Shown one piece after another: positions 1-9,315 of a stretch of 64,000 bases of DNA (positions are counted from its first letter, which is position 1; the number at the start of each line of letters is the position of its first letter). The translations under genes were made by a program, and so were the position numbers. The notes below the pieces were generated by a model, which saw only the letters and a program-made list of their open reading frames with translations, was not told the DNA's origin and did no database searches. The stretch lies in NCBI RefSeq assembly GCF_014192015.1, contig NZ_JACHXJ010000001.1, positions 1-64,000 of the forward strand. Direction: 5' to 3'. The stretch comes from Paenibacillus rhizosphaerae. Its GTDB lineage: Bacteria > Bacillota > Bacilli > Paenibacillales > Paenibacillaceae.

Positions 1-137
1 TATGTACCATGATGAGTCAAATACTCGTTTGTCGACACTTCCTGCCAATTAGGACGAATACCGTCTTCCGCGCCTGCTTATGCAAGAACGGTTACAGTTT
101 TACGCCAAAAGGAGTTTGTACCGTCATATAGCTCTGA

Positions 138-230
138 GCTAACGGGAAACGATAGCTTAATAAAGGAAGCTGAAGGCAGCCGTCTATTTTGACAGCTGCC
201 TTTTCTAACTTTAAGGACAGATGTCATAAA
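138..230 (+). repeat. Arm-hairpin-arm repeat element, outlying copy
   Basis: The left arm at 138-164 begins GCTAACGGGAAACGATAG, followed by a stem (AAGGCAGC with GCTGCCTT, 173-202). The right arm at about 202-230 is degraded (TTCTAACTTTAAGGACAG where better copies read TCAACTAACGGGCAGG). The hairpin is of the same subtype as the copies at 44092-44186 and 58438-58535. It lies just before the 587-bp direct repeat. The sequence before it (1-137) shows no gene I can recognise. Confidence 0.7.
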
Positions 231-280
231 ACCCTAACTGTCATGAAAACGAAAATATGGCTTTTTTCGACTCGTCATAT

Positions 281-866
281 TCTCTATACAGAAGACGACG
301 AGATTTAGGGATGAATAGACATGAAATGTATTTTTATTGGTATATGCCTTTTTCGGAAGAAGCGAGGATCGAAATCGAAAAAATGATGGGGCAGAAGCAT
401 GCGAAACCCTAACGGATACCGGGTATACTTTATCTACGAAGCCCGACACGGATGAACTCCTTCGCATTCAAAAAAATTGGTACTACAATGACCTTATCTA
501 GATCTGGATAAGTAGCGTTTTAAGGAAGGAGAAGATCGCTTTAGGCGAGTCGAGACTTGATTCCATAAACGATGTATATAGGTGAATAAATATACAAATC
601 CAGGTTTGCGGGAATTCTCACTAATAGTAAAAATAAACAGTATATTCAGCATTTGCTAAAGGAACCCTTCTCATTAAATATGAAAAACACCCTGATGTAT
701 CAACACTTTTTTTCGTTGGTTTTTCTCACTAAATATGACAACACACAAATATTGTGTGTTGTCATAATTAGTGATAATTTTTTCATAATTGATGAGAAAT
801 ATTTTCACAATTAATGAGAAAATAAATAAACATACATAAATTTGCATATAAAAGTTATCAAAAAAA
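281..866 (+). repeat. 587-bp direct repeat, copy 1
   Basis: This segment is nearly identical to 31548-32134, in the same orientation and 31,267 bp apart. Identity starts at TCTCTATACAGAAGACGACG and fades after a run of A near 866. The only coding candidate inside is a 33-codon frame at 311-412 (second copy 31578-31679). A second open frame follows at about 405-502, which could be the same small protein after a frameshift. Neither resembles a transposase I know. The right part carries the short-repeat array listed separately. The right edge abuts a truncated AraC-type gene. Confidence 0.85.
615..823. repeat. Symmetric array of six short repeats around a hairpin, copy 1
   Basis: The motif TTCTCAYTAAWTATGA occurs on the + strand at about 615, 668 and 723. 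In inverted orientation it occurs at about 761-778, 784-800 and 805-822. The two innermost copies flank a 13-bp perfect stem (735-747 with 753-765, loop AATAT). The spacing of the direct copies is about 53-55 bp. Such symmetric arrays are typical of protein binding sites, for example recombinase, transposase or initiator sites. No partner protein is encoded in the repeat. Confidence 0.7.
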
Positions 867-874
867 CCGGCCTT

Positions 875-1516
875 TTATGAGGCTGCTTCTGGGAGATATG
901 AAATCATAGTCTCTACTTGAATTCGTCCGTCGAGGTAAAATAGGGGACCGGTATGATTTAGGGCATGGTATATAGGCTGGCCGGGTTCCGTCCACTTTTC
1001 CCAAACCTGTTTTATCCAACGGAATAATGCTATGAGAAACAATGAAAATTCTTCATTTCGTTCGGTCTCGGACAGCGCAGGTAAGCGATCGTTCAAACTC
1101 TTATAGACGCTGTCGATTATGTTGAATCCATCCTCTTCACTATTTTCATACAGACATGGAAAAGGGAGTTTACCTAAATATATGAATTTATAAAAGGTGT
1201 AAAGCGAGGGCCATTTTTCAAAATAAGATTCAAACATGGTCGGTTCGAAGATGGCCAGGGAACGTTCGAAGCACTGGTCTTCGGCATAATCGAGTTTTAG
1301 ATGATGGAGTTGATAAGGTTGAAAGATGCATAGCATCCCCGGTTTGATATCATAGCGGTTGTTATTGACAATCATCGTCCCTCTACATTGATGGATCAAC
1401 AATACTTCCGCCCCAAGATTTGAATGAAAGGTTTCTTTATGTTCGTAATTGACACTTTTCCGTTTATAGGCAAAATGCGGTGGAACCTCGCCATAGCTAC
1501 CCGCAACAAATGACAT
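875..1516 (-). pseudogene. Truncated AraC-family regulator, sensor domain only
   Basis: The frame encodes about 213 residues resembling the N-terminal cupin sensor and linker of AraC-type sugar regulators (HSNLGAEVLLIHQCRGTMIV, then a jelly-roll-like stretch with KPGMLCIFQPYQLHHL). It stops just where the C-terminal double helix-turn-helix should begin. AraC regulators are normally about 280-300 residues, so the DNA-binding part is missing. The start at 1516 is chosen for an AGGAGGAGG site nine bases upstream; an earlier start at 1597 is possible. The cut lies next to the right edge of the 587-bp repeat, which suggests the repeat or its rearrangement removed the 3' end. Confidence 0.75.
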
Positions 1517-1711
1517 AACGATTCGCCTCCTCCTTCCCTTTTTCATGCTCGATACAAATCTATTTTCTAATATATTGAATCGATATCCCACATACAAGAG
1601 GGGTCATGCCTATGGGACAAAAGTCATCTGTAGGCGATCTACAAAACCGCAATAGAGTGTTGTTTTTCCCCAAAAGCGAATTACAATATCTTTGCTGTTT
1701 CAGCTAATATC

Positions 1712-1723
1712 CTTGTATACAGA
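1712..1723. promoter_or_regulatory. Candidate GntR-type operator
   Basis: CTTGTATACAGA contains the palindrome TGTATACA and is close to the TNGTNNNACNA consensus of FadR/FCD-type GntR operators. It lies about 200 bp before the GntR-family gene at 1919, in the 400-bp gap between that gene and the divergent araC fragment. The rest of the gap (1517-1918) shows no clear gene. Assignment is inferred from position and motif only. Confidence 0.35.
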
Positions 1724-1918
1724 ATAAACTAAATAATCTCAACGAAAGTCAGATTGTCTCCAACCCCCCGACCTGATCATAACAGTGGCTGTCCCTCGGA
1801 AAGGTGCACGCTTGAGTTGCCAGCAAAGGATGCAGGAAAAGATTATAAAAGATGGTTGAAGTCATGTATGAATGTTGGAAAAATCAAAGAAATGGAACGT
1901 ATGAAAGAGGTTAATGTC

Positions 1919-2587
1919 ATGTCTACAGAGCAGAAAATCAAAGGTTCCACCCGGTCGTATTCTTATAACCTGCTTCGAGAGCGGATCCTACATCTGCAGC
2001 TGGAGCCAGGCACAAAAATATCGGAGAAAGAAATCGCGGACGAACTGAACGTCAGCAGAACCCCGGTTCGGGAAGCATTTATGAAGCTGGCTGAAGAGGA
2101 ACTGCTGGATATCATTCCGCAGAGCGGCACCGTCGTTTCGCGCATCAACCTTACGCATGTGGAGGAAGGGCGCTTTATTCGAGAGAAATTGGAAAAAGAG
2201 ATCGTAGCGCTGGCCTGCGACCAGTTTGACGAGGAATCCCGATTTCGGATTGAAGCCAATATTGCGATGCAGGAATTATGTACTGCGCAGAAGCACTATT
2301 ACCGGCTTTTTGAGCTGGATGAAGAATTTCACCAGATCCTGTTTCACGCGACGGGGAAAGCGAGGACCTGGAAGCTGATGCAGCAATTGAATTTTAACCG
2401 GTTGCGGTTGTTGCGCCTCTCTAGAGATTCCGATTGGGACAACATCATTCTTACGCACAAAGAAATTTATTGGCTCATCATTCATAAGAAGAGGGAGCAG
2501 GCCATGAAAGTCATGGAGAAACATTTGAGCCAGGTCGTGGTTGAACAGGACCTTTTGAAAGAGGAGTATCCACATTATTTTATATGA
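1919..2587 (+). CDS. GntR-family (FCD subfamily) transcriptional regulator
   Basis: The 222-residue protein has an N-terminal winged helix (about residues 10-75, with LSVSRTPVRE-like text reading LNVSRTPVREAF) and a C-terminal all-helical FCD ligand domain. Candidate metal ligands are visible: the Asp and His of DEEFH, the His of LTHKEI and the His of MEKHL. Such proteins usually repress uptake or catabolism of sugar acids and related carboxylates. The start at 1919 has an AAAGAGG site eight bases upstream; a longer frame reaching back to 1754 lacks a good ribosome site and adds no domain. It is followed by an isomerase fragment and the two-component genes. Ligand unknown. Confidence 0.85.
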   Translation: MSTEQKIKGSTRSYSYNLLRERILHLQLEPGTKISEKEIADELNVSRTPVREAFMKLAEEELLDIIPQSGTVVSRINLTHVEEGRFIREKLEKEIVALACDQFDEESRFRIEANIAMQELCTAQKHYYRLFELDEEFHQILFHATGKARTWKLMQQLNFNRLRLLRLSRDSDWDNIILTHKEIYWLIIHKKREQAMKVMEKHLSQVVVEQDLLKEEYPHYFI

Positions 2588-2631
2588 GGTGAAGATTCTT
2601 AGATAACACATTGTTAAAGGAGGTTATTACT

Positions 2632-2757
2632 ATGAATTTACCAAGAAATCGGCTTATGTTTACCATTTATGATTGGTTTGGCTATGAATTACCGATTAAA
2701 GATCGTTATGAGTTAATAAAAGAAGCCGAAATGCTATTCTTATCTAAAAAAAGTTAA
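2632..2757 (+). pseudogene. N-terminal fragment of a sugar isomerase/epimerase (TIM barrel)
   Basis: A strong AAAGGAGG site precedes an ATG opening a 41-residue frame: MNLPRNRLMFTIYDWFGYEL, then PIKDRYELIKEAEMLF. This resembles the first strand and helix of xylose-isomerase-like sugar phosphate isomerase/epimerases (where the family continues with GFDGV and the rest of a 250-300 residue barrel). Here it ends after SKKS and a stop codon. The rest of the gene is absent, so I read it as a remnant left by deletion, not a working enzyme. The next gene starts 16 bases later. Confidence 0.55.
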
Positions 2758-2773
2758 AGAGGTTGAGGTTCTT

Positions 2774-3787
2774 ATGTTAAAAGTATTGGTGGCAGAGGAC
2801 GAACCCTGGATCAGAGCAGCCATTGTAGAAATGGTTGAAAGCATCGGGCATGATATTAAAGTTGTGGGTGATGTTACGAACGGAGTCGAAGCATGGCACA
2901 TGATTCAGCAGTTGTGGCCGACTGTTCTGATAACGGATATCATGATGCCGGAGTTGGACGGGCTTGAGTTAGTCAGGAACATCTCAGAAGAGAAGATCCC
3001 GATGGCGGTTATTATCATCAGCGGGTATGAAAATTTTCAATATGCTCAAAAAGCGATCACCTTCGGCGTAAATAAGTATTTGCTTAAACCAGTAACGCTT
3101 GAGGATTTACGGGATGCTCTATTCGAGGCGATGGAGAAGCTAACGGAAATCGAAAAAATGAATCATTACCTGATCAAAATTCAAACGTATTTCGATACGA
3201 TAAATGAAATAGAACCTGCAAGCGGCATTAAAAACATGTACAAGCTGGTTCAAGACATTACAACCATCAAATATGTGAATTATGGCGCATACTTGAGCTT
3301 GCTGCGGATTGTCGAATCGAAGATCAGTTCGTTGTTGGATAGTATAGAAGCGGAGCATACAGTGATGTCACAGTTCAGCGGGGTGCCGGATCAAGTCATT
3401 CGTAAGCATATTGGACAATTAACGGAATCATGGTTCCTTCATCCGGAGCGCAATAAAAAGGAATTCAAACAAGTCATCAACTCCGCGTGCGATTTCATAC
3501 ATTCCCACTATCAGGATGATCTTACACTGACGCAAATTGCTGAGTATACGAATTTAAGTATTTCTCATTTTGGTTCTCTGTTTAAACGATATACCGGAGA
3601 GTCGCTCATTTCTTATATTAATCAAGTGCGTGTTGAGAAGGCGAAGGAGTTGCTCCGTAACTCTAACGATAAAATATATATAATCGCTGAGGAAGTCGGT
3701 TTTTCAAGCCAGCCTTATTTTATTCGGGTATTTAGAAATATCACGGGGATGTCTCCGAGTGAATATCGAAAAAGTTTGGGGATATGA
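2774..3787 (+). CDS. YesN-type response regulator (REC + AraC helix-turn-helix)
   Basis: The 337-residue protein has a receiver domain (about 1-120) with acidic residues near position 9, phospho-acceptor Asp55 in ITDIMMP and Lys105 in LLKPV. A C-terminal AraC-type DNA-binding domain (about 235-335) ends with the usual FSSQPYFIRVFRNITGMSP pattern. The central linker is shorter than in the other two copies in this window. The stop overlaps the kinase start by four bases (ATGA), so the two are translationally coupled. It probably controls the adjacent binding protein, permease and beta-galactosidase genes in response to an extracellular sugar. Confidence 0.9.
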   Translation: MLKVLVAEDEPWIRAAIVEMVESIGHDIKVVGDVTNGVEAWHMIQQLWPTVLITDIMMPELDGLELVRNISEEKIPMAVIIISGYENFQYAQKAITFGVNKYLLKPVTLEDLRDALFEAMEKLTEIEKMNHYLIKIQTYFDTINEIEPASGIKNMYKLVQDITTIKYVNYGAYLSLLRIVESKISSLLDSIEAEHTVMSQFSGVPDQVIRKHIGQLTESWFLHPERNKKEFKQVINSACDFIHSHYQDDLTLTQIAEYTNLSISHFGSLFKRYTGESLISYINQVRVEKAKELLRNSNDKIYIIAEEVGFSSQPYFIRVFRNITGMSPSEYRKSLGI

Positions 3788-5622
3788 ATATGAAGCAGTT
3801 GCTCAATCGTCTATCTTTGAGTAAAAAAATTACCATAAGCTTTATTAGTATAGCACTGGTCTCTGTCTTATCCATGAACTACCTCTCCAACTTCTATTAC
3901 AGCCGCGCCACGCAACAGGATTTTTACAATATCGCCGAGAAAACGACCGTTAGTTTAAACCACGAACTGGAGATTTACTTTCAGCAGATCGCCAAATCCA
4001 CATACGCCATGAATTCAGGTGTACTTCGTTATTCTAGCGTCTTGCTGCAGCAAGGAGATTCAGGCTTGATTCAAGATTGGCTTAGGGACGATTCATCTTT
4101 GAGTCCTGAGAAAAGGACTGTAGTCCGTGAAATTCTTAACAAATTCATTGCCTTTAATTATTCCGAGATTGAAGACATTTATCTCATGTCGAACGATCAG
4201 CGAGTCTTACAGGCGAACGGCGTTCCGACCGAAGCCCAATTGGCAAATCTACCGTGGTTTAATGAACCATTAAACACAGAACTGGAAATATTCCCAACGT
4301 TTCATTTAGGACCCCAAAACATACCTCTGATTGCAGTCTCCATTCCAATTTATGATGTGAATGACACGAAAATTTCGGGTCGGCTTGTTTTGCATATGAG
4401 ATTAACCGAAATTAATAACATTATGGGAAACATGCGGATGGGTGAAACCGGCTACATCTTTATGGTTTCAGAGGATGGAAAAATCGTGTATCACCCGAAT
4501 TCAGGACTGTTGGGTGCTTCTGTTGAGGAAACGGAGCTTTCATGGTTGGCACTCAGCAATTCGAACTCCCTGCAAACCTGGCATGGCGAACAATATCTTG
4601 TTTCATATAGCATTTCCGAGTTTACCGGATGGAAAACTATTGTATTGGTGCCGTTAAAGGAGATGGCGACAGGCCTGAAAATCGCTCAAAAGTCCGCCAT
4701 TGTCGTGATGACTCTGCTTATTCTACTAATTATGATTACGGTTCCAACTGCGGCAAACCGCATCACGCGACCGACGATCCAATTGAAAAAAGCGATGGAG
4801 AAGCTGCAAACCGGTGATCTTACCGTACGGGCACCCATATCGCAAAGGCGAGACGAAATCCAACTGCTAAGCATAAGTTTTAATCGAATGGCAGAACGAC
4901 TGAACGATCTAGTCAACACGGTGTACAATATGGAGCTTAAGGAAGTCCAAATGCAGTTGCTTGAGAAACAAGCCACGATCAAGGCACTTCAAAATCAAAT
5001 CAATCCTCATCTCCTATACAACACGCTTGATATCATCAAAAGTATTGCTTATTTGGAGGGGGTTCCCAAGATCGAGATGATGGCGGGAAATTTGGCTTCG
5101 TTATACCGCTTCACGGCAAAGCTGGAGCAGGAGGAGATCAGCCTTGCAGAGGAATTGGAGCATCTAAAGAGGTATCTAGAGATTATTCACATCCGGTATA
5201 CCCGGCATTTTGAGAGCAAGGTTTATGTGGACGAAAAATATGTTCAAGTTGGCATTATCAAACTTTCCATACAACCAATCGTCGAGAATGCGGTGAAATA
5301 TGCGGTTGAACCGCGTAACGGGAAAGCTGCCGTGATGGTCAGTGCATATCCCGAAGGAAATGACTTGGTGATAGAAATAGCGGATAACGGTATGGGATTC
5401 GATCCCGCCGTTTTGGAAAATATGAAACAACGGCTAGCCTTGATTACCGATCAGCCGAATCATACAAAGACATCTATCAATTCGCTGGGGCTTACGAACG
5501 TGCATAATCGATTGGTGTTATTTTACGGAAAAGGCTACGGAATCGAAATTCATTCCTTCCCGAATCAAGGAACCGTCATATCAGTAAGAATTCCGTTCGG
5601 AATAAAGGATAACATTTCGTGA
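3784..5622 (+). CDS. YesM-type sensor histidine kinase
   Basis: The 612-residue membrane kinase has a transmembrane segment near residues 17-35, an extracellular dCache-like sensor region, a second transmembrane segment near 303-325 and a HAMP domain. The His_kinase box reads LQNQINPHLLYNTLDI (His about 409), followed by a HATPase domain with VENAVKYA and DNGMGFDP. This is the family pattern for Firmicute sugar-sensing kinases paired with AraC-type regulators. It overlaps the response regulator by four bases and is followed by the solute-binding protein gene. The signal is not known; the neighbours suggest an oligosaccharide. Confidence 0.9.
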   Translation: MNMKQLLNRLSLSKKITISFISIALVSVLSMNYLSNFYYSRATQQDFYNIAEKTTVSLNHELEIYFQQIAKSTYAMNSGVLRYSSVLLQQGDSGLIQDWLRDDSSLSPEKRTVVREILNKFIAFNYSEIEDIYLMSNDQRVLQANGVPTEAQLANLPWFNEPLNTELEIFPTFHLGPQNIPLIAVSIPIYDVNDTKISGRLVLHMRLTEINNIMGNMRMGETGYIFMVSEDGKIVYHPNSGLLGASVEETELSWLALSNSNSLQTWHGEQYLVSYSISEFTGWKTIVLVPLKEMATGLKIAQKSAIVVMTLLILLIMITVPTAANRITRPTIQLKKAMEKLQTGDLTVRAPISQRRDEIQLLSISFNRMAERLNDLVNTVYNMELKEVQMQLLEKQATIKALQNQINPHLLYNTLDIIKSIAYLEGVPKIEMMAGNLASLYRFTAKLEQEEISLAEELEHLKRYLEIIHIRYTRHFESKVYVDEKYVQVGIIKLSIQPIVENAVKYAVEPRNGKAAVMVSAYPEGNDLVIEIADNGMGFDPAVLENMKQRLALITDQPNHTKTSINSLGLTNVHNRLVLFYGKGYGIEIHSFPNQGTVISVRIPFGIKDNIS

Positions 5623-5701
5623 GATTGTGCAATTTTGAGTGCAGAACGAGGGGTTACAATTAGCATGAAAAACAATAAATCCATTCAAGGGGCGTGTCAT
5701 T

Positions 5702-7231
5702 TTGAAAAAGTCGTTGAAGGCGCTTGCAGGATCGTTCTTGGCACTTAGCCTGATCGTCGGTTGTTCCAACGGTAACAATGGCGGGAACGCGGACCAGGGG
5801 AAAGCGGGCACGGCATCGGAACCGGCTAAGAACGAGGAACGGTTGCCGATTACGATTGCCGTGCAGTATTGGAGTGGTCCGAAATGGACGGAGGACCATC
5901 CAACTATTAAATATTTGGAAGAGAAGTTTAATGTGGATATCACATTACAACTGATTAACGGGTCTGAATACGGTGAGAAGATGAAGGTCATGGCGGCATC
6001 TGGTTCTCTGCCTGACTTTTATCGGGCAGACTCTCCAGAAACGTATCTTGCGTGGCAATCCGAAGGGGCTTTCGTTGAGTTAAGTGAGTTATTGCCGAAG
6101 TATCCGAACCTAATCAAGGCGTTCCCACTCGATCACGAAGCGAATCGGCTGCTTAATCCGGAGGGGAAAATTTACGGTTTGCCTGATATTTCCTGGACGG
6201 TTCGGGATACGATTCAAATTCGAAAAGACTGGTTGGATAATCTTGGCATGAAGCTTCCATCCGAAGATGAATTTACGGTCGACAAGTATTACGAAATCGC
6301 GAAAGCCTTCGCGACTAAGGATCCGGACAAGAATGGGGTCGCCGGCGATACGTATGGCATTATAGGTCTCGATTCGGTAATTCAGAATGCATTCGGCATC
6401 GCAAACGGATGGTTCGAGAAGGATGGAAAGCTGCTTCCGAAACAAACGCAAGTCGAGGAGTATAAAGCTTATCTTTCCTTCATGAAGAAAGCTTACGATG
6501 AAGGCGTACTGGATCGAGACTTCGTGCTTCGCAAATCTTCTGATTTAGACGACATGAAGAGAGGGAACAAGGCTGGCATCTACTCTCATCATAACGACTT
6601 GACCGGGTATGAAGACAGTGTCAAAAAAGCGTTCCCGGATACGAAACCAGAGCTCGTTCCTATGGCACCGCCAATCGGACCGACGGGGATTCGAGCATAT
6701 TCGGCATATCTGACTGGAATGAACAAGCAGGTCATCAATGCGAAGGCAAGTCCGGAGAAGGTCGATCGGATTCTTCAGATTTTGGATTGGTGGGTTACGG
6801 ACGAAGGCACGACTATTATGAAGAGCGGGCTTGAAGGCATAGACTATACCAAGAAAGCCGATGGATCCTACGAACCTACCGCCCAATGGGAAACGAATTT
6901 TCCGAGATATTTAAACAGCAGCATATTTGCCCGTCCAGGCGTCGATTTTAACATGTACCTCTGGACGCCGCAGGAGGATAAGGACTTTCTCGCATCATAT
7001 AAGGCACTCGCCGAGAAATATACGTTGAAGGATGCAGCTGCGGGACTCACATTCTATTCAGACACTTATAAGAACAAGTCTGCGGATTTAAGTAAGAACT
7101 TTGATGAAGCAATGTCCAAGATTATCGTCGGTTCCGAACCGATCGAATACATCGAGCAGGCTTCCAAGGAGTGGCTCGCGAACGGCGGGGATAAGATCAT
7201 TCAGGAAATTAATGCTGCGGCAGTAAAATAA
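5702..7231 (+). CDS. Extracellular sugar-binding lipoprotein of a CUT1 ABC importer
   Basis: The 509-residue protein begins with a lipoprotein signal (MKKSLKALAGSFLALSLIVG then Cys21). It continues as a type-1 solute-binding protein of the large LplA/YtcQ-like class, with the typical FYRADSPETYLAWQSEGAFV stretch and KIYGLPD-like motif (GKIYGLPDISW). It starts with TTG at 5702 behind AAGGGG; no ATG fits better. The protein should be anchored outside the membrane and hand sugar to the permeases at 7340 and 8302. No ATPase gene is next to it, as is usual when a shared MsmX-type ATPase serves several importers. Confidence 0.9.
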   Translation: MKKSLKALAGSFLALSLIVGCSNGNNGGNADQGKAGTASEPAKNEERLPITIAVQYWSGPKWTEDHPTIKYLEEKFNVDITLQLINGSEYGEKMKVMAASGSLPDFYRADSPETYLAWQSEGAFVELSELLPKYPNLIKAFPLDHEANRLLNPEGKIYGLPDISWTVRDTIQIRKDWLDNLGMKLPSEDEFTVDKYYEIAKAFATKDPDKNGVAGDTYGIIGLDSVIQNAFGIANGWFEKDGKLLPKQTQVEEYKAYLSFMKKAYDEGVLDRDFVLRKSSDLDDMKRGNKAGIYSHHNDLTGYEDSVKKAFPDTKPELVPMAPPIGPTGIRAYSAYLTGMNKQVINAKASPEKVDRILQILDWWVTDEGTTIMKSGLEGIDYTKKADGSYEPTAQWETNFPRYLNSSIFARPGVDFNMYLWTPQEDKDFLASYKALAEKYTLKDAAAGLTFYSDTYKNKSADLSKNFDEAMSKIIVGSEPIEYIEQASKEWLANGGDKIIQEINAAAVK

Positions 7232-7253
7232 ATTCCATGCTCTGACGGTGAAG

Positions 7254-7278
7254 CAGGCCGCGATTCAATTGCGGCCTG
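7254..7278 (+). terminator. Intercistronic stem-loop after the binding protein gene
   Basis: CAGGCCGC (7254-7261) pairs with GCGGCCTG (7271-7278) around a nine-base loop. No long T-run follows, so this is more likely an mRNA-stabilising or attenuating hairpin than a full terminator. Such hairpins often keep binding protein mRNA more abundant than permease mRNA. Confidence 0.6.
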
Positions 7279-7339
7279 TCTTGCGTATCCCTGTGTGAAG
7301 CCGAACCCAATAGAAAGTTTAGGAAGGAGCAGAATTGAT

Positions 7340-8299
7340 ATGAATGCACCGATTATACAACAGCAATCCGTTGGAAGCAGTACGGTACCATCGGTAAGAG
7401 TGAAATCGCAATATTGGAAGAGAGCGTTCCCGTATTATTTTATGATTTTACCTGGATTACTATATTTATTAATATTCCGTTATGCGCCGATGTTCGGTTT
7501 GTTTATCGCTTTCAAGAAATACTCACCTTTCCAAGGTGTCTGGGGTAGCGAATGGGTCGGTTTCGATCATTTCGTTCGGTTGTTTACGGAGAGCGATTTT
7601 TTGCTGTTGTTGAAGAATACGCTGATTTTGAACCTCCTGGACGTGCTCGTTGCTTTTCCCTTTCCGATCTTGATTGCGGTACTGCTAAACGAAGTCGGAA
7701 GGAAATATTGGAAAAATTCCATCCAAACGATTATGTATGCGCCGCATTTCTTGTCTTGGGTCGTGATCGTGGGCATAACGATGTTGTTATTTCGAACGCA
7801 GGACGGTGGTATCAATGCCCTGTTGGGTTCACTTGGGCTCAACCGTATCGAGTTGATGACAGATCCTCATTATTTTCGGTTCGTTTGGTTATTCCACAAT
7901 ATTTGGCAGGGCGCGGGATGGGGCGCGATTATTTATCTAGCGTCGATCGCTTCGATCGATCCTGCGCTATATGAAGCGGCCAGAGTAGACGGCGCAAGCC
8001 GGTTACGCCAAATACTGCACATCACACTGCCGTCGCTTAAAACGATTATCCTCATTATGCTGATTTTACGGCTTGGCAACTTCATCGATGTCGGCTTCGA
8101 ACATGTATTCCTGCTACAGAATCCATTGAACCTTGAGGTCTCGGACGTGTTCGAAACATACATCTATCGCCAGGGGCTTGTACAGGGCGACTTTAGTTAC
8201 GTAACCGCAGTCGGCTTGTTTAAATCCGTTGTAGGACTTGTGATGGTCGTATCCGCCAACGCGATCGCTAAGCGTTTCGGAGAGGAGGGTGTTTACTGA
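7340..8299 (+). CDS. CUT1 ABC transporter permease, LplB/YteP type
   Basis: The 319-residue integral membrane protein has about six hydrophobic segments and the family opening YYFMILPGLLYLLIFRYAPM. The cytoplasmic EAA loop appears as YEAARVDGASRLRQILHITL, the contact point with the ATPase. The start at 7340 has AAGGAGC about ten bases upstream; a longer reading back to 7295 lacks a ribosome site. It lies between the binding protein and the second permease and ends two bases before it. It should form the membrane channel with the next gene product. Confidence 0.92.
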   Translation: MNAPIIQQQSVGSSTVPSVRVKSQYWKRAFPYYFMILPGLLYLLIFRYAPMFGLFIAFKKYSPFQGVWGSEWVGFDHFVRLFTESDFLLLLKNTLILNLLDVLVAFPFPILIAVLLNEVGRKYWKNSIQTIMYAPHFLSWVVIVGITMLLFRTQDGGINALLGSLGLNRIELMTDPHYFRFVWLFHNIWQGAGWGAIIYLASIASIDPALYEAARVDGASRLRQILHITLPSLKTIILIMLILRLGNFIDVGFEHVFLLQNPLNLEVSDVFETYIYRQGLVQGDFSYVTAVGLFKSVVGLVMVVSANAIAKRFGEEGVY

Positions 8300-8301
8300 T
8301 A

Positions 8302-9168
8302 ATGAAGCAACTATCCATGGGGGATCGACTTTTTACTTTTTTTGCATACACTTTCCTGGTTCTCTTTACAGCGTTAATTCTGTTGCCGCTGCTCTATATT
8401 ATCATTACGTCATTCGCTCCGGCTAAGGACTACTTGACTCGAGGATTCTTCCTCATTCCGAGCCACTGGACATTGGATGCCTATCAATATCTGCTGCATA
8501 ACCCCGGCTTCGTGCAATCGTTCAAGAACTCGATTTTTATTACGGTAATCGGTACGTTCATTAATATTACGGTTACCTCCATGATGGCATATGGCCTCTC
8601 CGAGTCCTGGATTAAGGGACGATCGGCTGTTAACTTTATGATCTTGTTTACGATGTTATTCTCTGGGGGGCTGGTCCCGACTTACCTTGTCGTAGACAGT
8701 CTGCATCTCATCGATACGTTTTGGGCGTTGTGGCTGCCTGCGGCTGTCGCACCCTTCAACGTAATCGTCATGCGAAGCTTCTTTGCTTCGCTTCCTTATG
8801 AGCTTAAGGAGTCGTCAAGGATTGACGGCTGCGGCGAGTGGAGAATGTTTGCCAAGATCATCCTTCCATTGGCCAAGCCCGCGATTGCCACTTTTACTTT
8901 GTTTTATATGGTTGGGAACTGGAACACCTATTTCTCGGCTGTCATCTATCTGAATGACGATTCGAAATGGCCTCTTCAAGTATTTCTAAGGCAAATGCTG
9001 GTGATCAACGACGAGCGAGTCGGATTATTAAACGAAGCATTGTATACGTATACGCCATCTGCTCGAATGGCCGCTATATTAGTTTCTGCACTGCCCCTGC
9101 TGGTGATTTATCCGTTCCTTCAGAAACATTTCAATAAAGGGATGTTGGTAGGATCGGTAAAGGGTTAA
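8302..9168 (+). CDS. CUT1 ABC transporter permease, LplC/YtcP type
   Basis: The 288-residue permease has the second-subunit pattern: FTALILLPLLYIIITSF near the N-terminus, an EAA-like loop reading LKESSRIDGCGEWRMFAKI, and the typical C-terminus PFLQKHFNKGMLVGSVKG. It starts two bases after the first permease stop, so the two are co-translated. With the gene at 5702 it completes an oligosaccharide importer lacking its own ATPase. Substrate is not readable from sequence; the next gene, a beta-galactosidase, suggests a galactose-containing oligosaccharide. Confidence 0.92.
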   Translation: MKQLSMGDRLFTFFAYTFLVLFTALILLPLLYIIITSFAPAKDYLTRGFFLIPSHWTLDAYQYLLHNPGFVQSFKNSIFITVIGTFINITVTSMMAYGLSESWIKGRSAVNFMILFTMLFSGGLVPTYLVVDSLHLIDTFWALWLPAAVAPFNVIVMRSFFASLPYELKESSRIDGCGEWRMFAKIILPLAKPAIATFTLFYMVGNWNTYFSAVIYLNDDSKWPLQVFLRQMLVINDERVGLLNEALYTYTPSARMAAILVSALPLLVIYPFLQKHFNKGMLVGSVKG

Positions 9169-9315
9169 GGGTAAGGAAACTAAACTTTATTGTGGAGAAA
9201 TGCGAAGGAAAGCTTTTGTTCGATTTGCGAGGCAGTGAATGAACTGACGCAGCCTCGAACCTGGGCTGGTAACCGAGCATATGAAAATTAATTCTAGTAG
9301 ACGGGATGTGACAAG

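Noticed and set aside
281-866. The 587-bp repeat as an insertion sequence
   Set aside because: No transposase frame, no terminal inverted repeats at the limits of identity, and no target duplication could be seen. It could still be a non-autonomous element.
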